Below, one piece after another: positions 1 to 8,336 of a stretch of 64,000 bases of DNA. The stretch is from Flavicella sp965243265. GTDB lineage: Bacteria > Bacteroidota > Bacteroidia > Flavobacteriales > Flavobacteriaceae. A program made the position numbers and the translations under genes. Each line of letters starts with the position of its first letter. Position 1 is the first letter of the stretch. The DNA lies in NCBI GenBank assembly GCA_965243265.1, contig CBDEUL010000008.1, positions 118,786 through 182,785 of the forward strand, written 5' to 3'. The notes beneath the pieces were generated by a model, which saw only the letters and a list, made by a program, of their open reading frames with translations, did not search any database and was not told where the DNA came from.

Positions 1-2
1 AA

Positions 3-389
3 GATGAATACAATAAAAACGTAGTTTTCTTGTCTCCTGTAGCAGCAATGGAATATTTAGTTTATAAATATGAAAACATAAATTATATTTTTGGAGAAGA
101 ATTGAACATTAGAATAGAAGATTTTTACGCAATTGAACAAATTGTAATGGATAAGGAAGAAGCTATTTATTTAAAAGAATTTGGAGAAATGGCTCTTAAG
201 TATCATCCTGAATCTCCTGCAGGGAATTACTATCTTGGTCAGCATTATGAAAGAAACTTAGAATACAATTCTGCTCTAATTTCTTATAAAAAAGGATTTT
301 CTAAAATTAAACCTGGATCTCCTTTTGCCAATGGATATTATAAAAACGTTACACGTGCTTCTAAATTATTAAAAGCTTCTAGTTACTAG
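3..389 (+). CDS. C-terminal part of a TPR-containing protein (5' end outside window)
   Basis: The reading frame is open from the left edge and ends with TAG at 387-389, so this is the tail of a longer gene. The last ~60 residues read as one tetratricopeptide-like helix pair (HPESPAGNYYLGQHYE, then NSALISYKKGF). I do not see a catalytic domain in the part present. In Flavobacteriia, tails like this occur on serine esterases/alpha-beta hydrolases and on other exported proteins, but that identity is only a guess. A strong terminator follows directly. Internal TTG/ATG codons near the edge should not be taken as the start. Confidence 0.6.
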   Translation, partial: DEYNKNVVFLSPVAAMEYLVYKYENINYIFGEELNIRIEDFYAIEQIVMDKEEAIYLKEFGEMALKYHPESPAGNYYLGQHYERNLEYNSALISYKKGFSKIKPGSPFANGYYKNVTRASKLLKASSY

Positions 390-410
390 ACTAACAAAAG
401 AATCACATAA

Positions 411-441
411 AAAAAGCGGTACAAAATTGTACCGCTTTTTT
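411..441. terminator. Bidirectional terminator
   Basis: Inverted repeat with arms AAGCGGTAC and GTACCGCTT around a short AAAATT loop, flanked by A-run and T-run. It lies between two convergent genes and can serve both strands. Confidence 0.85.
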
Positions 442-468
442 TATGTGAACTAACTAACTCTATTTTGA

Positions 469-885
469 TTATGACAAATAAATTCCGTTAGATGCTATTA
501 CTATCAATTTTGCTTTATACAAACCTCCAATAGCACTTTTAAAAGATTTTTTACTCATTTTAAAATGGTACTTAATATCTTCTGGATTACTTTTGTCTGT
601 AAACGGTAAAAAACCCTCTTCTGAATCCTTAAGCTTTTCAATAATTACCTCTTGAATTTCATCTATTTTGTTTCTAAAACCGATAGGTTGCAAAGACACA
701 TCTATTTTACCATCTTCTCTAAACCCTTTTATATATCCTGGTAATTTTTGACCTTCCCTTACCTTTTGGTATACTTCATTTTTATACAACATCCCCTCTT
801 CATCTCCATTTATTAAAACCGTAATTCCAACGTGAGTAAACCTTCCTATAATTAGTTCTACTTTTTCTCCTATTTCTAATTCCAT
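469..885 (-). CDS. Short CvfB-like protein: S1 RNA-binding domain plus winged helix
   Basis: 138 residues. Residues ~1-65 resemble an S1-type OB fold (ELEIGEKVELIIGRFTHVG, later DGKIDVSLQP), and residues ~75-138 resemble the C-terminal winged helix of CvfB (EDIKYHFKMSKKSFKSAIG). CvfB-family proteins are usually about 280 residues with several S1 repeats, so this is about half-size, lacking the N-terminal S1 repeats. It starts 7 bases after the menD stop and is probably co-transcribed. Nothing upstream could encode the missing half, because menD occupies that space. A role in RNA binding is inferred from the family; the function here is unknown. Confidence 0.65.
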   Translation of the reverse strand: MELEIGEKVELIIGRFTHVGITVLINGDEEGMLYKNEVYQKVREGQKLPGYIKGFREDGKIDVSLQPIGFRNKIDEIQEVIIEKLKDSEEGFLPFTDKSNPEDIKYHFKMSKKSFKSAIGGLYKAKLIVIASNGIYLS

Positions 886-892
886 AATTATC

Positions 893-2566
893 TTACTTAA
901 AATTGTTAAAATAAGCTTTTAAAACTTCATCATTTATTGCACTTGGTGTTTGTATTTCTAATAATTTTGGTGCTGATGAAGGGGTATAAAAAAGCTCTAA
1001 TTGTTTTTCTAATGCTATATTGTCTGAAACCATTTGATATTCAAAACCAAACATTTTACACAAATGTGAGGCATTTAAACCATGTGGAGTTTCAAAGTAC
1101 TCTAAAGCATTACTTTGTGAAGGACCTGGAATAAATTTAAAAATTCCACCTCCATTATTATTAATTAATATTACTCTAAAATTATTAGGTATATAACTAT
1201 TCCACAACGCATTACTATCGTAGAAAAAGCTAATATCACCCGTAACAAACAACACCTGTTCTTCTGAAACCATTGCCGCTCCTATAGCCGTAGAAGTACT
1301 ACCATCTATACCACTAGTTCCTCTATTACAAAAAACCTTTAATGTTGGATTTACATCGAACAACTGTGAATAACGAATTACCGAACTATTGCTCAATTGC
1401 AATTGTATATTATCGGGTATTGTTTTTAAAATTGTTTCAAAAACTTTTAAATCAGAATATGGTGCTTCTGATAAATAATTACCGTGTTTTTCTTTTCGCT
1501 TACTCCTTTCTAGCAACCAAGTATTTTGAAAAGCACTCTGCTTATTTTTTGTCAAAAAGAAAAACTGACTAAAAAACAACTGTGGTGATATTTTAAAATG
1601 GTGTGTTAAACAATGGTACGAATCGTATGCTGTTTTTACATCTACATGCCAATGCTCTTTAGGTCTGTATTTTCTAAAAAACTGCTTTATTCTTTTAGAT
1701 ACTATCAAACCTCCTAAAGTCAATAAAATATCTGGTTGTAGTTTTTGAAACCCTTCTTCCTCTAAAGGAAATATCAACTGATCTATATTATTGATAAACT
1801 TAAGATTTTCTACATTTGATATCGTTTCTGTAAAAACCAATACCGATGGATCTTTAACCAAATGTTCTAATTGTGTTTGCAGCAAAGCATCTGGGTAATT
1901 AGCCCCTATCAACACGATTTTTTTTTCTGCTTGGTTCCATACATCCGCATACCCTTGTAAAAAATCTACATCCAATGGAGTTTCTCCATTTAAAACACCT
2001 TTTTCTTTTAACTGAGAAGGTATTTCTTTTATTGTATCAATAGTAGTATACAAAGGCTCATCAAAAGGCACATTTATATGTACGGGCCCTTTTTCTTCTA
2101 TAGCAGTTTTAAAAGCTTCTGTTAAAGCAACTGTATTTAACGCTTCTTCCTCTATACTACTACTTAAATTTGCATTGTACAAGGAATGGTTTTTAAAAAC
2201 GTTTTTCTGACGAATGGTTTGCCCATCCCCTATATCTACCAAATGCTCTGGTCTGTCTGCAGAAATCACAACCAAAGGAATATTGCTATAAAAAGCTTCT
2301 GATACTGCAGGGTAATAGTTTAACAATGCTGAACCCGAAGTACACAAAACCGCTACTGGTTTTCTTTTTTGTTGTGCCATTCCTAAAGCCACAAAAGCTG
2401 CACTTCTCTCATCAACGATACTATACGCATTAATTTGAGGATGACTATTAAAGCCAATTGTTAAAGGTGCATTTCGTGAACCTGGTGAAACAACTACATC
2501 TTCAATTCCATTAGCTATACAACTGGCTAAAACCAACTGTGCCAATTTGTTTTCTGGGTACTTCAT
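893..2566 (-). CDS. menD: 2-succinyl-5-enolpyruvyl-6-hydroxy-3-cyclohexene-1-carboxylate synthase (MenD)
   Basis: 557 residues, normal length for MenD. It is a thiamine-diphosphate enzyme adding 2-oxoglutarate-derived succinic semialdehyde to isochorismate in menaquinone synthesis. Visible motifs: VSPGSRNAPL near residue 26 in the N-terminal Pyr domain, and in the C-terminal PP domain the cofactor motif VTGDISFFYDSNALWN (~441-456) and INNNGGGIFKFIP (~468-480). It follows isochorismate synthase on the same strand, 114 bases downstream, and is followed by the small S1 protein. Cytoplasmic. Assignment is secure from motifs and context. Confidence 0.96.
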   Translation of the reverse strand: MKYPENKLAQLVLASCIANGIEDVVVSPGSRNAPLTIGFNSHPQINAYSIVDERSAAFVALGMAQQKRKPVAVLCTSGSALLNYYPAVSEAFYSNIPLVVISADRPEHLVDIGDGQTIRQKNVFKNHSLYNANLSSSIEEEALNTVALTEAFKTAIEEKGPVHINVPFDEPLYTTIDTIKEIPSQLKEKGVLNGETPLDVDFLQGYADVWNQAEKKIVLIGANYPDALLQTQLEHLVKDPSVLVFTETISNVENLKFINNIDQLIFPLEEEGFQKLQPDILLTLGGLIVSKRIKQFFRKYRPKEHWHVDVKTAYDSYHCLTHHFKISPQLFFSQFFFLTKNKQSAFQNTWLLERSKRKEKHGNYLSEAPYSDLKVFETILKTIPDNIQLQLSNSSVIRYSQLFDVNPTLKVFCNRGTSGIDGSTSTAIGAAMVSEEQVLFVTGDISFFYDSNALWNSYIPNNFRVILINNNGGGIFKFIPGPSQSNALEYFETPHGLNASHLCKMFGFEYQMVSDNIALEKQLELFYTPSSAPKLLEIQTPSAINDEVLKAYFNNFK

Positions 2567-2680
2567 GTAAATAATTCAATTATTAAAATTTGATTGTTTT
2601 TCTGAATCAAATTCTAAGCTGCAAAATTACAAATAATTCACCTTGCTAGAGTTCTATTTAGTGTAAAGTTTAAATACCCT

Positions 2681-3736
2681 CTAAAGAACTCTTTCCATTG
2701 TTTTACTCTTAGAAACTGTTTCACTCCACTCTTTTTCCGGAATACTTTTTTGAGTAATCCCTCCACCTATATAAAGTTTTACATTTTCTTTTGAAACAAC
2801 CTCCATACAACGCAAATTCACATATAATCGAGTTTTGTCTCCCATATTTAACTCTCCCAAAAAGCCTGTGTAATACCTCCTGTCAAAGCTTTCATTTGCT
2901 AAAATAAACTTCTTAGCTTCTTTCTTAGGCAAACCACAAACCGCTGGTGTTGGATGCAAAGCCGTTACTAAACTTTTTAATCCCTGCTCTTCTGCTATTG
3001 TTCCTTTAATATGAGTACACAAATGTAACAATGCTCCAGCCTTTACTGTTTCTACTTTTGAAGCTTCTATTTTTTCTACAAACGGTTTTAAATTAGACAA
3101 AATACTATCCGTTACCATCTGTTGTTCTTCTAATTCTTTTTCACCCCAAACAACCTCTGTTGTTCCATTAAATTTTTGGGTTCCCGCCAAAGACATCGTA
3201 TTAAAAACGGTTCCTGAAACTTCTAATAATTTTTCTGGTGTAGCCCCTAACCACATCCCAACCTTAGGATGATACCAAACATATACATTTGCCGAAGGAT
3301 AACTGACTAAGAGTTTTTTAAACACTTCTATAAAATCAAAATCATCTCTAGTAATTGTTTTGGTACGAGCAACTACAATCTTAGAAATTCCTGTGTTCTC
3401 TATTTCTGAAACAGTTTTTTTCACCAATTTCACATGCCTTTCCTTAGTTGTAAAAGATTCTCTCTCTTCTTCAAAAAATGGATCAAGAACTGTATTATCC
3501 TCTATTATCTCTGATTCAATCTTTTCATCAGGAATTAACAAAACCATTTCTTCCTTATCTTCAAATGGCGCAAATACAAAACCCTTTTCTGTAAAATCAG
3601 ATACCGTATGTAATGTTGCATCTTTTTGAAAGTATGCCGTAATTATTTTGTTCAAAGGGGTTTTAAACGCTACAAAAGGTAAGTTTTCTTGGTAAGCTTT
3701 TTCTAGCTTTTCAAATAAACTGGTATTGAGTATCAA
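2681..3736 (-). CDS. menF: Isochorismate synthase (MenF/EntC family)
   Basis: 351 residues of the chorismate-binding family. It converts chorismate to isochorismate, the first step toward menaquinone. Recognisable C-terminal chorismate-binding motifs include TPEKLLEVSG, SLAGTQKF, LHPTPAVCGLPK and FDRRYYTGFLGE. The N-terminal ~90 residues are more variable, as usual for the family. It sits 15 bases after the thioesterase gene and upstream of menD on the same strand, which fixes the pathway as menaquinone rather than siderophore synthesis. EntC versus MenF cannot be told from motifs alone. Confidence 0.93.
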   Translation of the reverse strand: MILNTSLFEKLEKAYQENLPFVAFKTPLNKIITAYFQKDATLHTVSDFTEKGFVFAPFEDKEEMVLLIPDEKIESEIIEDNTVLDPFFEEERESFTTKERHVKLVKKTVSEIENTGISKIVVARTKTITRDDFDFIEVFKKLLVSYPSANVYVWYHPKVGMWLGATPEKLLEVSGTVFNTMSLAGTQKFNGTTEVVWGEKELEEQQMVTDSILSNLKPFVEKIEASKVETVKAGALLHLCTHIKGTIAEEQGLKSLVTALHPTPAVCGLPKKEAKKFILANESFDRRYYTGFLGELNMGDKTRLYVNLRCMEVVSKENVKLYIGGGITQKSIPEKEWSETVSKSKTMERVL

Positions 3737-3751
3737 TCTAGAAATACGTTT

Positions 3752-4189
3752 TTATTGTTTTGGTAAAACAATGTTTGTTAGTTTACAAAAAGAGATCATA
3801 TCTCCCTTTTCATCTTTAATTTCAATTTTCCACAAATGAGTTGTTTTCCCCTTGTGAATAATAGTTGCTGTTGCAGTAAGTGTTCCTGACTTTTTACTTT
3901 TTAAATGATTCGCTGTTATTTCAATCCCTTTTACTATAAAAGCTTTAGGATCTACAAATAAATGAGAAGCTGCACTCCCTACACTTTCTGCCAAAGCCAC
4001 ACTAGCACCACCATGTAACAATCCCATAGGTTGATACACCTTAGAGTTTACTTCCATAGATGCTACCAAATAATCTTCTCCTACCTCTGTATATACAATT
4101 CCCAATGTTTCCATTAAGGTATTTTTAGTTACAGCGTTTAGCCTTTGAAGTTTTTCTGAAGCGGTCATTTTTTTAATGCTTTGGGGCAT
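3752..4189 (-). CDS. Hotdog-fold thioesterase, PaaI/YbgC-like; candidate DHNA-CoA thioesterase
   Basis: 145 residues with a hotdog fold of the PaaI type: the conserved QPMGLLHGGASVALAES segment (~52-68) with HGG, followed by a beta strand ending GIEITANHLK. It is the first gene of the menaquinone operon, so hydrolysis of 1,4-dihydroxy-2-naphthoyl-CoA (the MenI step) is the likely job; that substrate is inferred from context. A housekeeping acyl-CoA thioesterase is the alternative. An in-frame alternative start (MTASEKLQ) lies seven residues downstream. Confidence 0.8.
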   Translation of the reverse strand: MPQSIKKMTASEKLQRLNAVTKNTLMETLGIVYTEVGEDYLVASMEVNSKVYQPMGLLHGGASVALAESVGSAASHLFVDPKAFIVKGIEITANHLKSKKSGTLTATATIIHKGKTTHLWKIEIKDEKGDMISFCKLTNIVLPKQ

Positions 4190-4219
4190 AAAAATACATA
4201 TTTATTAAATAGGAAAGTT

Positions 4220-4227
4220 TATTTTTG
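4220..4227 (+). promoter_or_regulatory. Bacteroidota -7 element for the pRiA4b ORF-3-like gene
   Basis: TATTTTTG matches the TAnnTTTG consensus and lies 24 bases before the ATG at 4251. No clear -33 TTTG at the right distance was seen. Confidence 0.5.
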
Positions 4228-4250
4228 CAGCGAATAATTTAGAGGTAAAC

Positions 4251-4757
4251 ATGGTATTTAAAATTAGAGTTGTTTTAGACGTAAAGGAAGATGTAATAAG
4301 AACTATTGCTATTGAAGGAACTAAAACTTTAGAAGAATTACACCAAACCATTACAAATGTTTTTGGATTTAACGGACAGCAAATGGCTTCTTTTTACAGA
4401 ACCGATGATGATTGGAACCAAGGAGAAGAAATTCCTCTTGTTAATATGGATGATACTCCTGGTGCTTTAGCCATGAGTACAACTACTATTGAACAAAACA
4501 TAGAAGATCCTGGAGAAAAACTAATCTACGTGTATGATTTTTTAGAAATGTGGACTTTCTTTGTTGAACTTGTTGAAGTCACTGAAACTTCTGAAGAAAA
4601 TTTACCTAAGCTTATTTTATCTATCGGAGAGGTTCCTGAAACAGCTCCTAACAAAGAGTTCAAAGCTGAAAAAGGTTTTGAAGACGATGCAGGTGATGAT
4701 GAATTTGGCTTTAATGAATTTGAAAACATTGATGATATTGATTTCGATAATTACTAG
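4251..4757 (+). CDS. Plasmid pRiA4b ORF-3-like (IS1096 TnpR-like) protein
   Basis: 168 residues. The N-terminal half has the pRiA4b ORF-3 pattern: beta strand KIRVVLD, a helix around TLEELHQTITNVFGF, then a SFYRTDDDW and KLIYVYDFLEMWTFFVEL segment typical of the family. The C-terminal ~40 residues are strongly acidic (DDAGDDEFGFNEFENIDDIDF). Despite the family name there is no transposase, terminal repeat or other mobile sign here, and this protein is a common chromosomal gene in Flavobacteriia. It is monocistronic with its own -7 element and terminator. Molecular function unknown. Confidence 0.8.
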   Translation: MVFKIRVVLDVKEDVIRTIAIEGTKTLEELHQTITNVFGFNGQQMASFYRTDDDWNQGEEIPLVNMDDTPGALAMSTTTIEQNIEDPGEKLIYVYDFLEMWTFFVELVEVTETSEENLPKLILSIGEVPETAPNKEFKAEKGFEDDAGDDEFGFNEFENIDDIDFDNY

Positions 4758-4780
4758 TTAAAAATAAACATCACAAATAA

Positions 4781-4813
4781 AAAACAGGATTAAAGAAACT
4801 TCAATCCTGTTTT
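4781..4813. terminator. Bidirectional terminator
   Basis: Arms AACAGGATT and AATCCTGTT with A-run and T-run flanks between two convergent genes. Confidence 0.85.
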
Positions 4814-4838
4814 TTTATGCACTTAAATTTTAACATTT

Positions 4839-5900
4839 TTAATGGATCACGTAGGTATTAACATCTTCATAGTTACGAACAACAAAATCAAAAGCTACAT
4901 TTAAAATCTGCCCCATTTTATCGCATTTTTTAAATTTTACATCTTTTGTAAATTCGTACAACTCTGTTCTTAGTTGCGCTACTTTTTCTGGTGTAGATAT
5001 ACAATCACTTGTCATACAATCTAACAAATAATTTACACGACCATAAATTCTAAGAATTCTTTTGGCTATTGCAGAACGTTCTTCTATTTTATATTGCTCT
5101 ATAGACTCTTTTCTTAAATTTTTTTCTACCATTTCTACAAACTTGTAGTTTTCTTTTAAAAACTGTGGTCTGTACACTTTAAAAGTCCCTTCATAACACT
5201 GTTGATCAAAATCTATAGCTCTAATTCTATATTGTACTTGATCAAAATCATGTGTTGGTACAATCACATAATTGTATGAACGCATATCACCTAACAAACG
5301 AATAATACAACGTTCATTAAACTTCACAAACTCTTTAGACAATTGCTTTTGATCTCTTGTAGAAAACTCTTCATACCCTTCATTCATAAACACATCCCCT
5401 GGAATTCCTTGAATATGCTCTTCTACTAACGTATCTTTATATACCAAAAAGTTAATTCTATCAGGCGAAAGTAAATGCTCTAACTCCAATCCATACACCC
5501 TAGAAGCATCTGCCTTTTTCACATAAATATACATATAGTTATCGTTCAGAATATTTCTAATTTTTATTCTAAAAGGCTTCGAGTTTCCAAACGTACAATA
5601 ATCTATTGCATCTACGTTCAAGTAAGGTAATGAGCTATCACTACCGTCGGCATGTAAAATGGTATATATTTTTTTTAAACTTCTATCTATTTCATCCCTT
5701 TCATAATCTGGATAATATACACGTATCCATAATGTGTCATTCCCTGCTTTATCATAAACTTCAATAGCTCCAGAATAGCGTAATAAGTCATCATAACAAA
5801 CTGGCATTACAACATTCCTACTATATTTTTTCAAATACCCTTTTAGCTTATCACTAATCCCATAACATGGTTTTTTCTTCGAAATCAACTTTTTCTCCAT
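4839..5900 (-). CDS. Conserved orphan with protein-kinase/APH-like motif order
   Basis: 353 residues, no signal peptide or membrane helix. I do not recognise a named family. Read in order, it resembles a kinase fold: YMYIYVKK (~122-129, a beta3-like lysine strand), LVEEHIQGIPGD (~158-169, hinge-like), RLLGDMRSYNYVIV (~201-214, a catalytic-loop-like D205...N210 with the D-x4-N spacing of aminoglycoside phosphotransferases), and IRAIDFDQQ (~226-234, a metal-binding DFD like DFG). No clear glycine-rich loop is seen. It lies downstream of trxA, separated by a long palindromic terminator. Kinase activity is inference. Confidence 0.55.
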   Translation of the reverse strand: MEKKLISKKKPCYGISDKLKGYLKKYSRNVVMPVCYDDLLRYSGAIEVYDKAGNDTLWIRVYYPDYERDEIDRSLKKIYTILHADGSDSSLPYLNVDAIDYCTFGNSKPFRIKIRNILNDNYMYIYVKKADASRVYGLELEHLLSPDRINFLVYKDTLVEEHIQGIPGDVFMNEGYEEFSTRDQKQLSKEFVKFNERCIIRLLGDMRSYNYVIVPTHDFDQVQYRIRAIDFDQQCYEGTFKVYRPQFLKENYKFVEMVEKNLRKESIEQYKIEERSAIAKRILRIYGRVNYLLDCMTSDCISTPEKVAQLRTELYEFTKDVKFKKCDKMGQILNVAFDFVVRNYEDVNTYVIH

Positions 5901-6071
5901 ATCCCTTAATTTTACCCGAACACACCCTAATTTCCATGTATCCTCCTACAAATATATTGCTCTCCATAAACAAATCCACCTTTTAAAGAAAGTATTTTAC
6001 ACCAGTTAGCACTGTTTATATCTAAATATATTCTCTATAAGCCTCATCCATATTTCCTTGTTTTTACTAAA

Positions 6072-6125
6072 ATTTAGACATAAAAAAACTCCTAGAAATT
6101 TCTAGGAGTTTTTTTATGTCTAAAT
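6072..6125 (-). terminator. trxA terminator: 54-bp perfect palindrome
   Basis: Two 27-base arms match perfectly around the centre between 6098 and 6099 (core CCTAGAAATTTCTAGG), with A/T runs inside the arms. It lies 9 bases beyond the trxA stop. Unusually long and loopless for a terminator. Confidence 0.8.
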
Positions 6126-6133
6126 GTATTTAA

Positions 6134-6451
6134 TTACAATACTGCATCAATTTTACTTGCATATGTTGCTTTAGGTGCAACACCTACTTGCTTATCTACA
6201 ACCTCACCGTTTTTAAATAATAAAACTGTAGGTATATTTCTTACTCCATACTTTGCAGCAAACTCTTGATTGTTATCAACATCAACCTTACCTACAACTG
6301 CTTTTCCATCATAATCATTGCTTAATTCTTCAATGATTGGTCCAACCATTCTACATGGTCCACACCATGTAGCCCAAAAATCAACCAATACTGGTTGTGT
6401 TGCTTTTAATACTACTTCTTCAAAAGTTGCGTCTGTGATTTCTAATGCCAT
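6134..6451 (-). CDS. trxA: Thioredoxin
   Basis: 105 residues, the standard thioredoxin length. The redox active site WCGPC is at residues 29-33, and the cis-proline segment is RNIPTVLLF. It is a cytoplasmic dithiol reductant, and here a plausible electron donor for the CysH-type reductase encoded at 24 kb. On the minus strand a TACATTTG (-7 consensus, 6493-6500) lies about 42 bases upstream of the ATG. The gene is monocistronic and ends in a long palindromic terminator. Confidence 0.97.
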   Translation of the reverse strand: MALEITDATFEEVVLKATQPVLVDFWATWCGPCRMVGPIIEELSNDYDGKAVVGKVDVDNNQEFAAKYGVRNIPTVLLFKNGEVVDKQVGVAPKATYASKIDAVL

Positions 6452-6492
6452 GTCTATATATTTTTAAAAATTCTTTATTATTGTTTGTTTTA

Positions 6493-6500
6493 CAAATGTA
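6493..6500 (-). promoter_or_regulatory. -7 element of the trxA promoter
   Basis: TACATTTG on the minus strand fits TAnnTTTG. A -33 TTTG at consensus distance is not clear. Confidence 0.45.
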
Positions 6501-6570
6501 ATTAAATAAATGACTTTTAAGAATCCCTTCAAATCACTTTTATTTATATCTGTATATGGTTTAATTATTT

Positions 6571-7530
6571 TTAGAAAACCTCTCTTGCTATCTTTACAAT
6601 ATTGTCTGATTTCCCCATAGAGTAATAATGTACCGTAGGCACTCCTGCAGCCATTAATTCTTTACTTTGTTGGATTGCCCATTCTATACCTACTTGACGA
6701 ATAGCCAACCTATCTCCCTTACAATCCAAAACTGCTTTCTCCAAAGGCATTGGCAAATCTAAACTAAATACTTTTGGTAAAACTTGTAAATGTCTCTCTA
6801 CTGCAATTGGTTTAATTCCTGGAATAATAGGAACATGAATGCCTATATTTTTTGCTGCCTCTACAAACTCAAAATATTTTTTATTATCAAAGAACATTTG
6901 TGTTACCACATAATCTGCTCCAGCATCTACCTTTTCTTTTAATCGTTGTAAATCCGATTCTAAACTTGGTGATTCAAAATGTTTTTCTGGATAACCCGCT
7001 ACTCCCACACAAAAATCAGGCGTATAAGGAGTATCAATTGTTTCATGTAAAAAATGCCCGTTGTTTAAATTATTTATTTGCGTTACTAACTCTACAGCAT
7101 AATTGTTACCTCCTTTTACAGGTACAAAACCACTTTCATGCTTCATCGCATCTCCACGTAACGCCACCACATTATCTATTCCTAAATAATGGCAGTCTAC
7201 TAAAACATACTCCGTTTCTTCTTTTGTAAAACCTCCACATAAAACATGTGGTACAGGATCTACATTGTATTTATGTTTTAACGATGCACAAATCCCTACT
7301 GTTCCCGGACGCATTCTTGTTACCTTTCTTTCCAATAACCCATTTCCTTTTTCTATATAAACAAACTCTTCTCTAGAAGTAGTTACATCTATAAAAGGTG
7401 GCTTAAATTCCATTAACGGATCTATATTATCATATAGTTTTTGAATATTTTGTCCCTTTACCGGAGGTACAATCTCAAAAGAAAACAAGGTTTTCCCTTC
7501 AGCCTTTTTAATGTGATTTGTTACTTTCAT
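6571..7530 (-). CDS. metF: 5,10-methylenetetrahydrofolate reductase
   Basis: 319 residues, normal for bacterial MetF. It reduces methylene-THF to methyl-THF, the methyl donor for MetH. Recognisable features are FSFEIVPP at the N-terminus (catalytic Glu region), VVALRGD, and VDAGADYVVTQMFFDN (FAD/folate barrel). It lies on the same strand as metH but is separated from it by three plus-strand genes, so it likely has its own promoter in the 7531-7821 gap. FAD-dependent, cytoplasmic. Confidence 0.95.
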   Translation of the reverse strand: MKVTNHIKKAEGKTLFSFEIVPPVKGQNIQKLYDNIDPLMEFKPPFIDVTTSREEFVYIEKGNGLLERKVTRMRPGTVGICASLKHKYNVDPVPHVLCGGFTKEETEYVLVDCHYLGIDNVVALRGDAMKHESGFVPVKGGNNYAVELVTQINNLNNGHFLHETIDTPYTPDFCVGVAGYPEKHFESPSLESDLQRLKEKVDAGADYVVTQMFFDNKKYFEFVEAAKNIGIHVPIIPGIKPIAVERHLQVLPKVFSLDLPMPLEKAVLDCKGDRLAIRQVGIEWAIQQSKELMAAGVPTVHYYSMGKSDNIVKIAREVF

Positions 7531-7546
7531 ATCTATTCTCGTATTT

Positions 7547-7631
7547 GGGCGTTCCCTTACAGGTCGGGCTATACGCTGTATCTTTTCAAAGTTTTGAAAA
7601 GGATGCCGCTGCTATCCCTAACGCAAGCGCG
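7547..7631. repeat. Structured intergenic element resembling a recurring flavobacterial repeat
   Basis: In the 291-base divergent gap between metF and the next plus-strand gene there is a GC-richer block. It opens with GCGTT (7549-7553) and closes with the complementary AACGC (7620-7624). Inside it has a perfect hairpin, TTTTCAAA/TTTGAAAA (7583-7600), and GGAT...ATCC. The start GGGCGTTCCC, the GGTCGGGCTAT segment and the end CTATCCCTAACGC match my memory of an interspersed element in many Flavobacteriaceae genomes; I cannot confirm copy number here. No second full copy was seen in this window. The rest of the gap shows nothing clear. Confidence 0.55.
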
Positions 7632-7821
7632 AAATTAAACAATTCAATCCTATATAAAAAAGAAACCTCATAGCTTTTAAAAAGCAATTCCCTTAAAATA
7701 TCTATCTACATTTTAACACTACAAGCCTTAAATCACTTCTCTCAATATATAACTGTAATTTCAAATACTCTATAAAAACCTATATTGCATAAAAATACCT
7801 TCTTAACCCCAAACAAAAAAC

Positions 7822-8202
7822 ATGAACAAAAAAACAGCCTTAATTAGTATGTTCTCTATACTTGGGATAGTATTAACATTTCACCTCTTAATTTTTACAG
7901 AACTTATTCCTTACGACAAGGTTTGGGCAGGTAGACTTAACTCTGTTGAAGAAATGAAATCTTTTGAAGTATTTTCAATACTCCTAAATATTTTTATGTT
8001 AAGCGTTTTACTTATCAAATACAAACTGCTAAAAAAGAAAAAAACAAATAAAATAGTGGATGTATTCATCTGGATTTTTACAGTCATATTTACATTAAAT
8101 ACCTTAGGAAACTTATTTGCAAAAAACAAGATAGAATTAGTTCTTGGAAGTCTACTAACCCTAACCTCAGCTATTCTCTGCTTTATTATTGCTAAAAAAT
8201 AA
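7822..8202 (+). CDS. Hypothetical four-helix membrane protein
   Basis: 126 residues with four hydrophobic stretches (~7-27, ~48-66, ~80-98, ~104-123). A charged KKKKT loop after the second suggests inner-membrane topology. I do not recognise a family. It is the first of three plus-strand genes placed inside an otherwise minus-strand met region. Start at ATG 7822, with A-rich sequence and no Shine-Dalgarno, as usual for Bacteroidota. Confidence 0.65.
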   Translation: MNKKTALISMFSILGIVLTFHLLIFTELIPYDKVWAGRLNSVEEMKSFEVFSILLNIFMLSVLLIKYKLLKKKKTNKIVDVFIWIFTVIFTLNTLGNLFAKNKIELVLGSLLTLTSAILCFIIAKK

Positions 8203-8336
8203 AGAACTATCAATTTCTAATAACTTAAACTCTATACCAAACCTTCTTCCCCTTTTTAACTTCTTAACTTTTATAAAAAACCGTATTTTTAACTTCCTTA
8301 TAAAAGGATAAATAAAACGAATCCAATTCTAAAACC

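Noticed and set aside
4251..4757. Mobile element, because the family is named after IS1096 TnpR / plasmid pRiA4b
   Set aside because: No transposase, terminal repeats or target duplication; a common chromosomal gene in this group.
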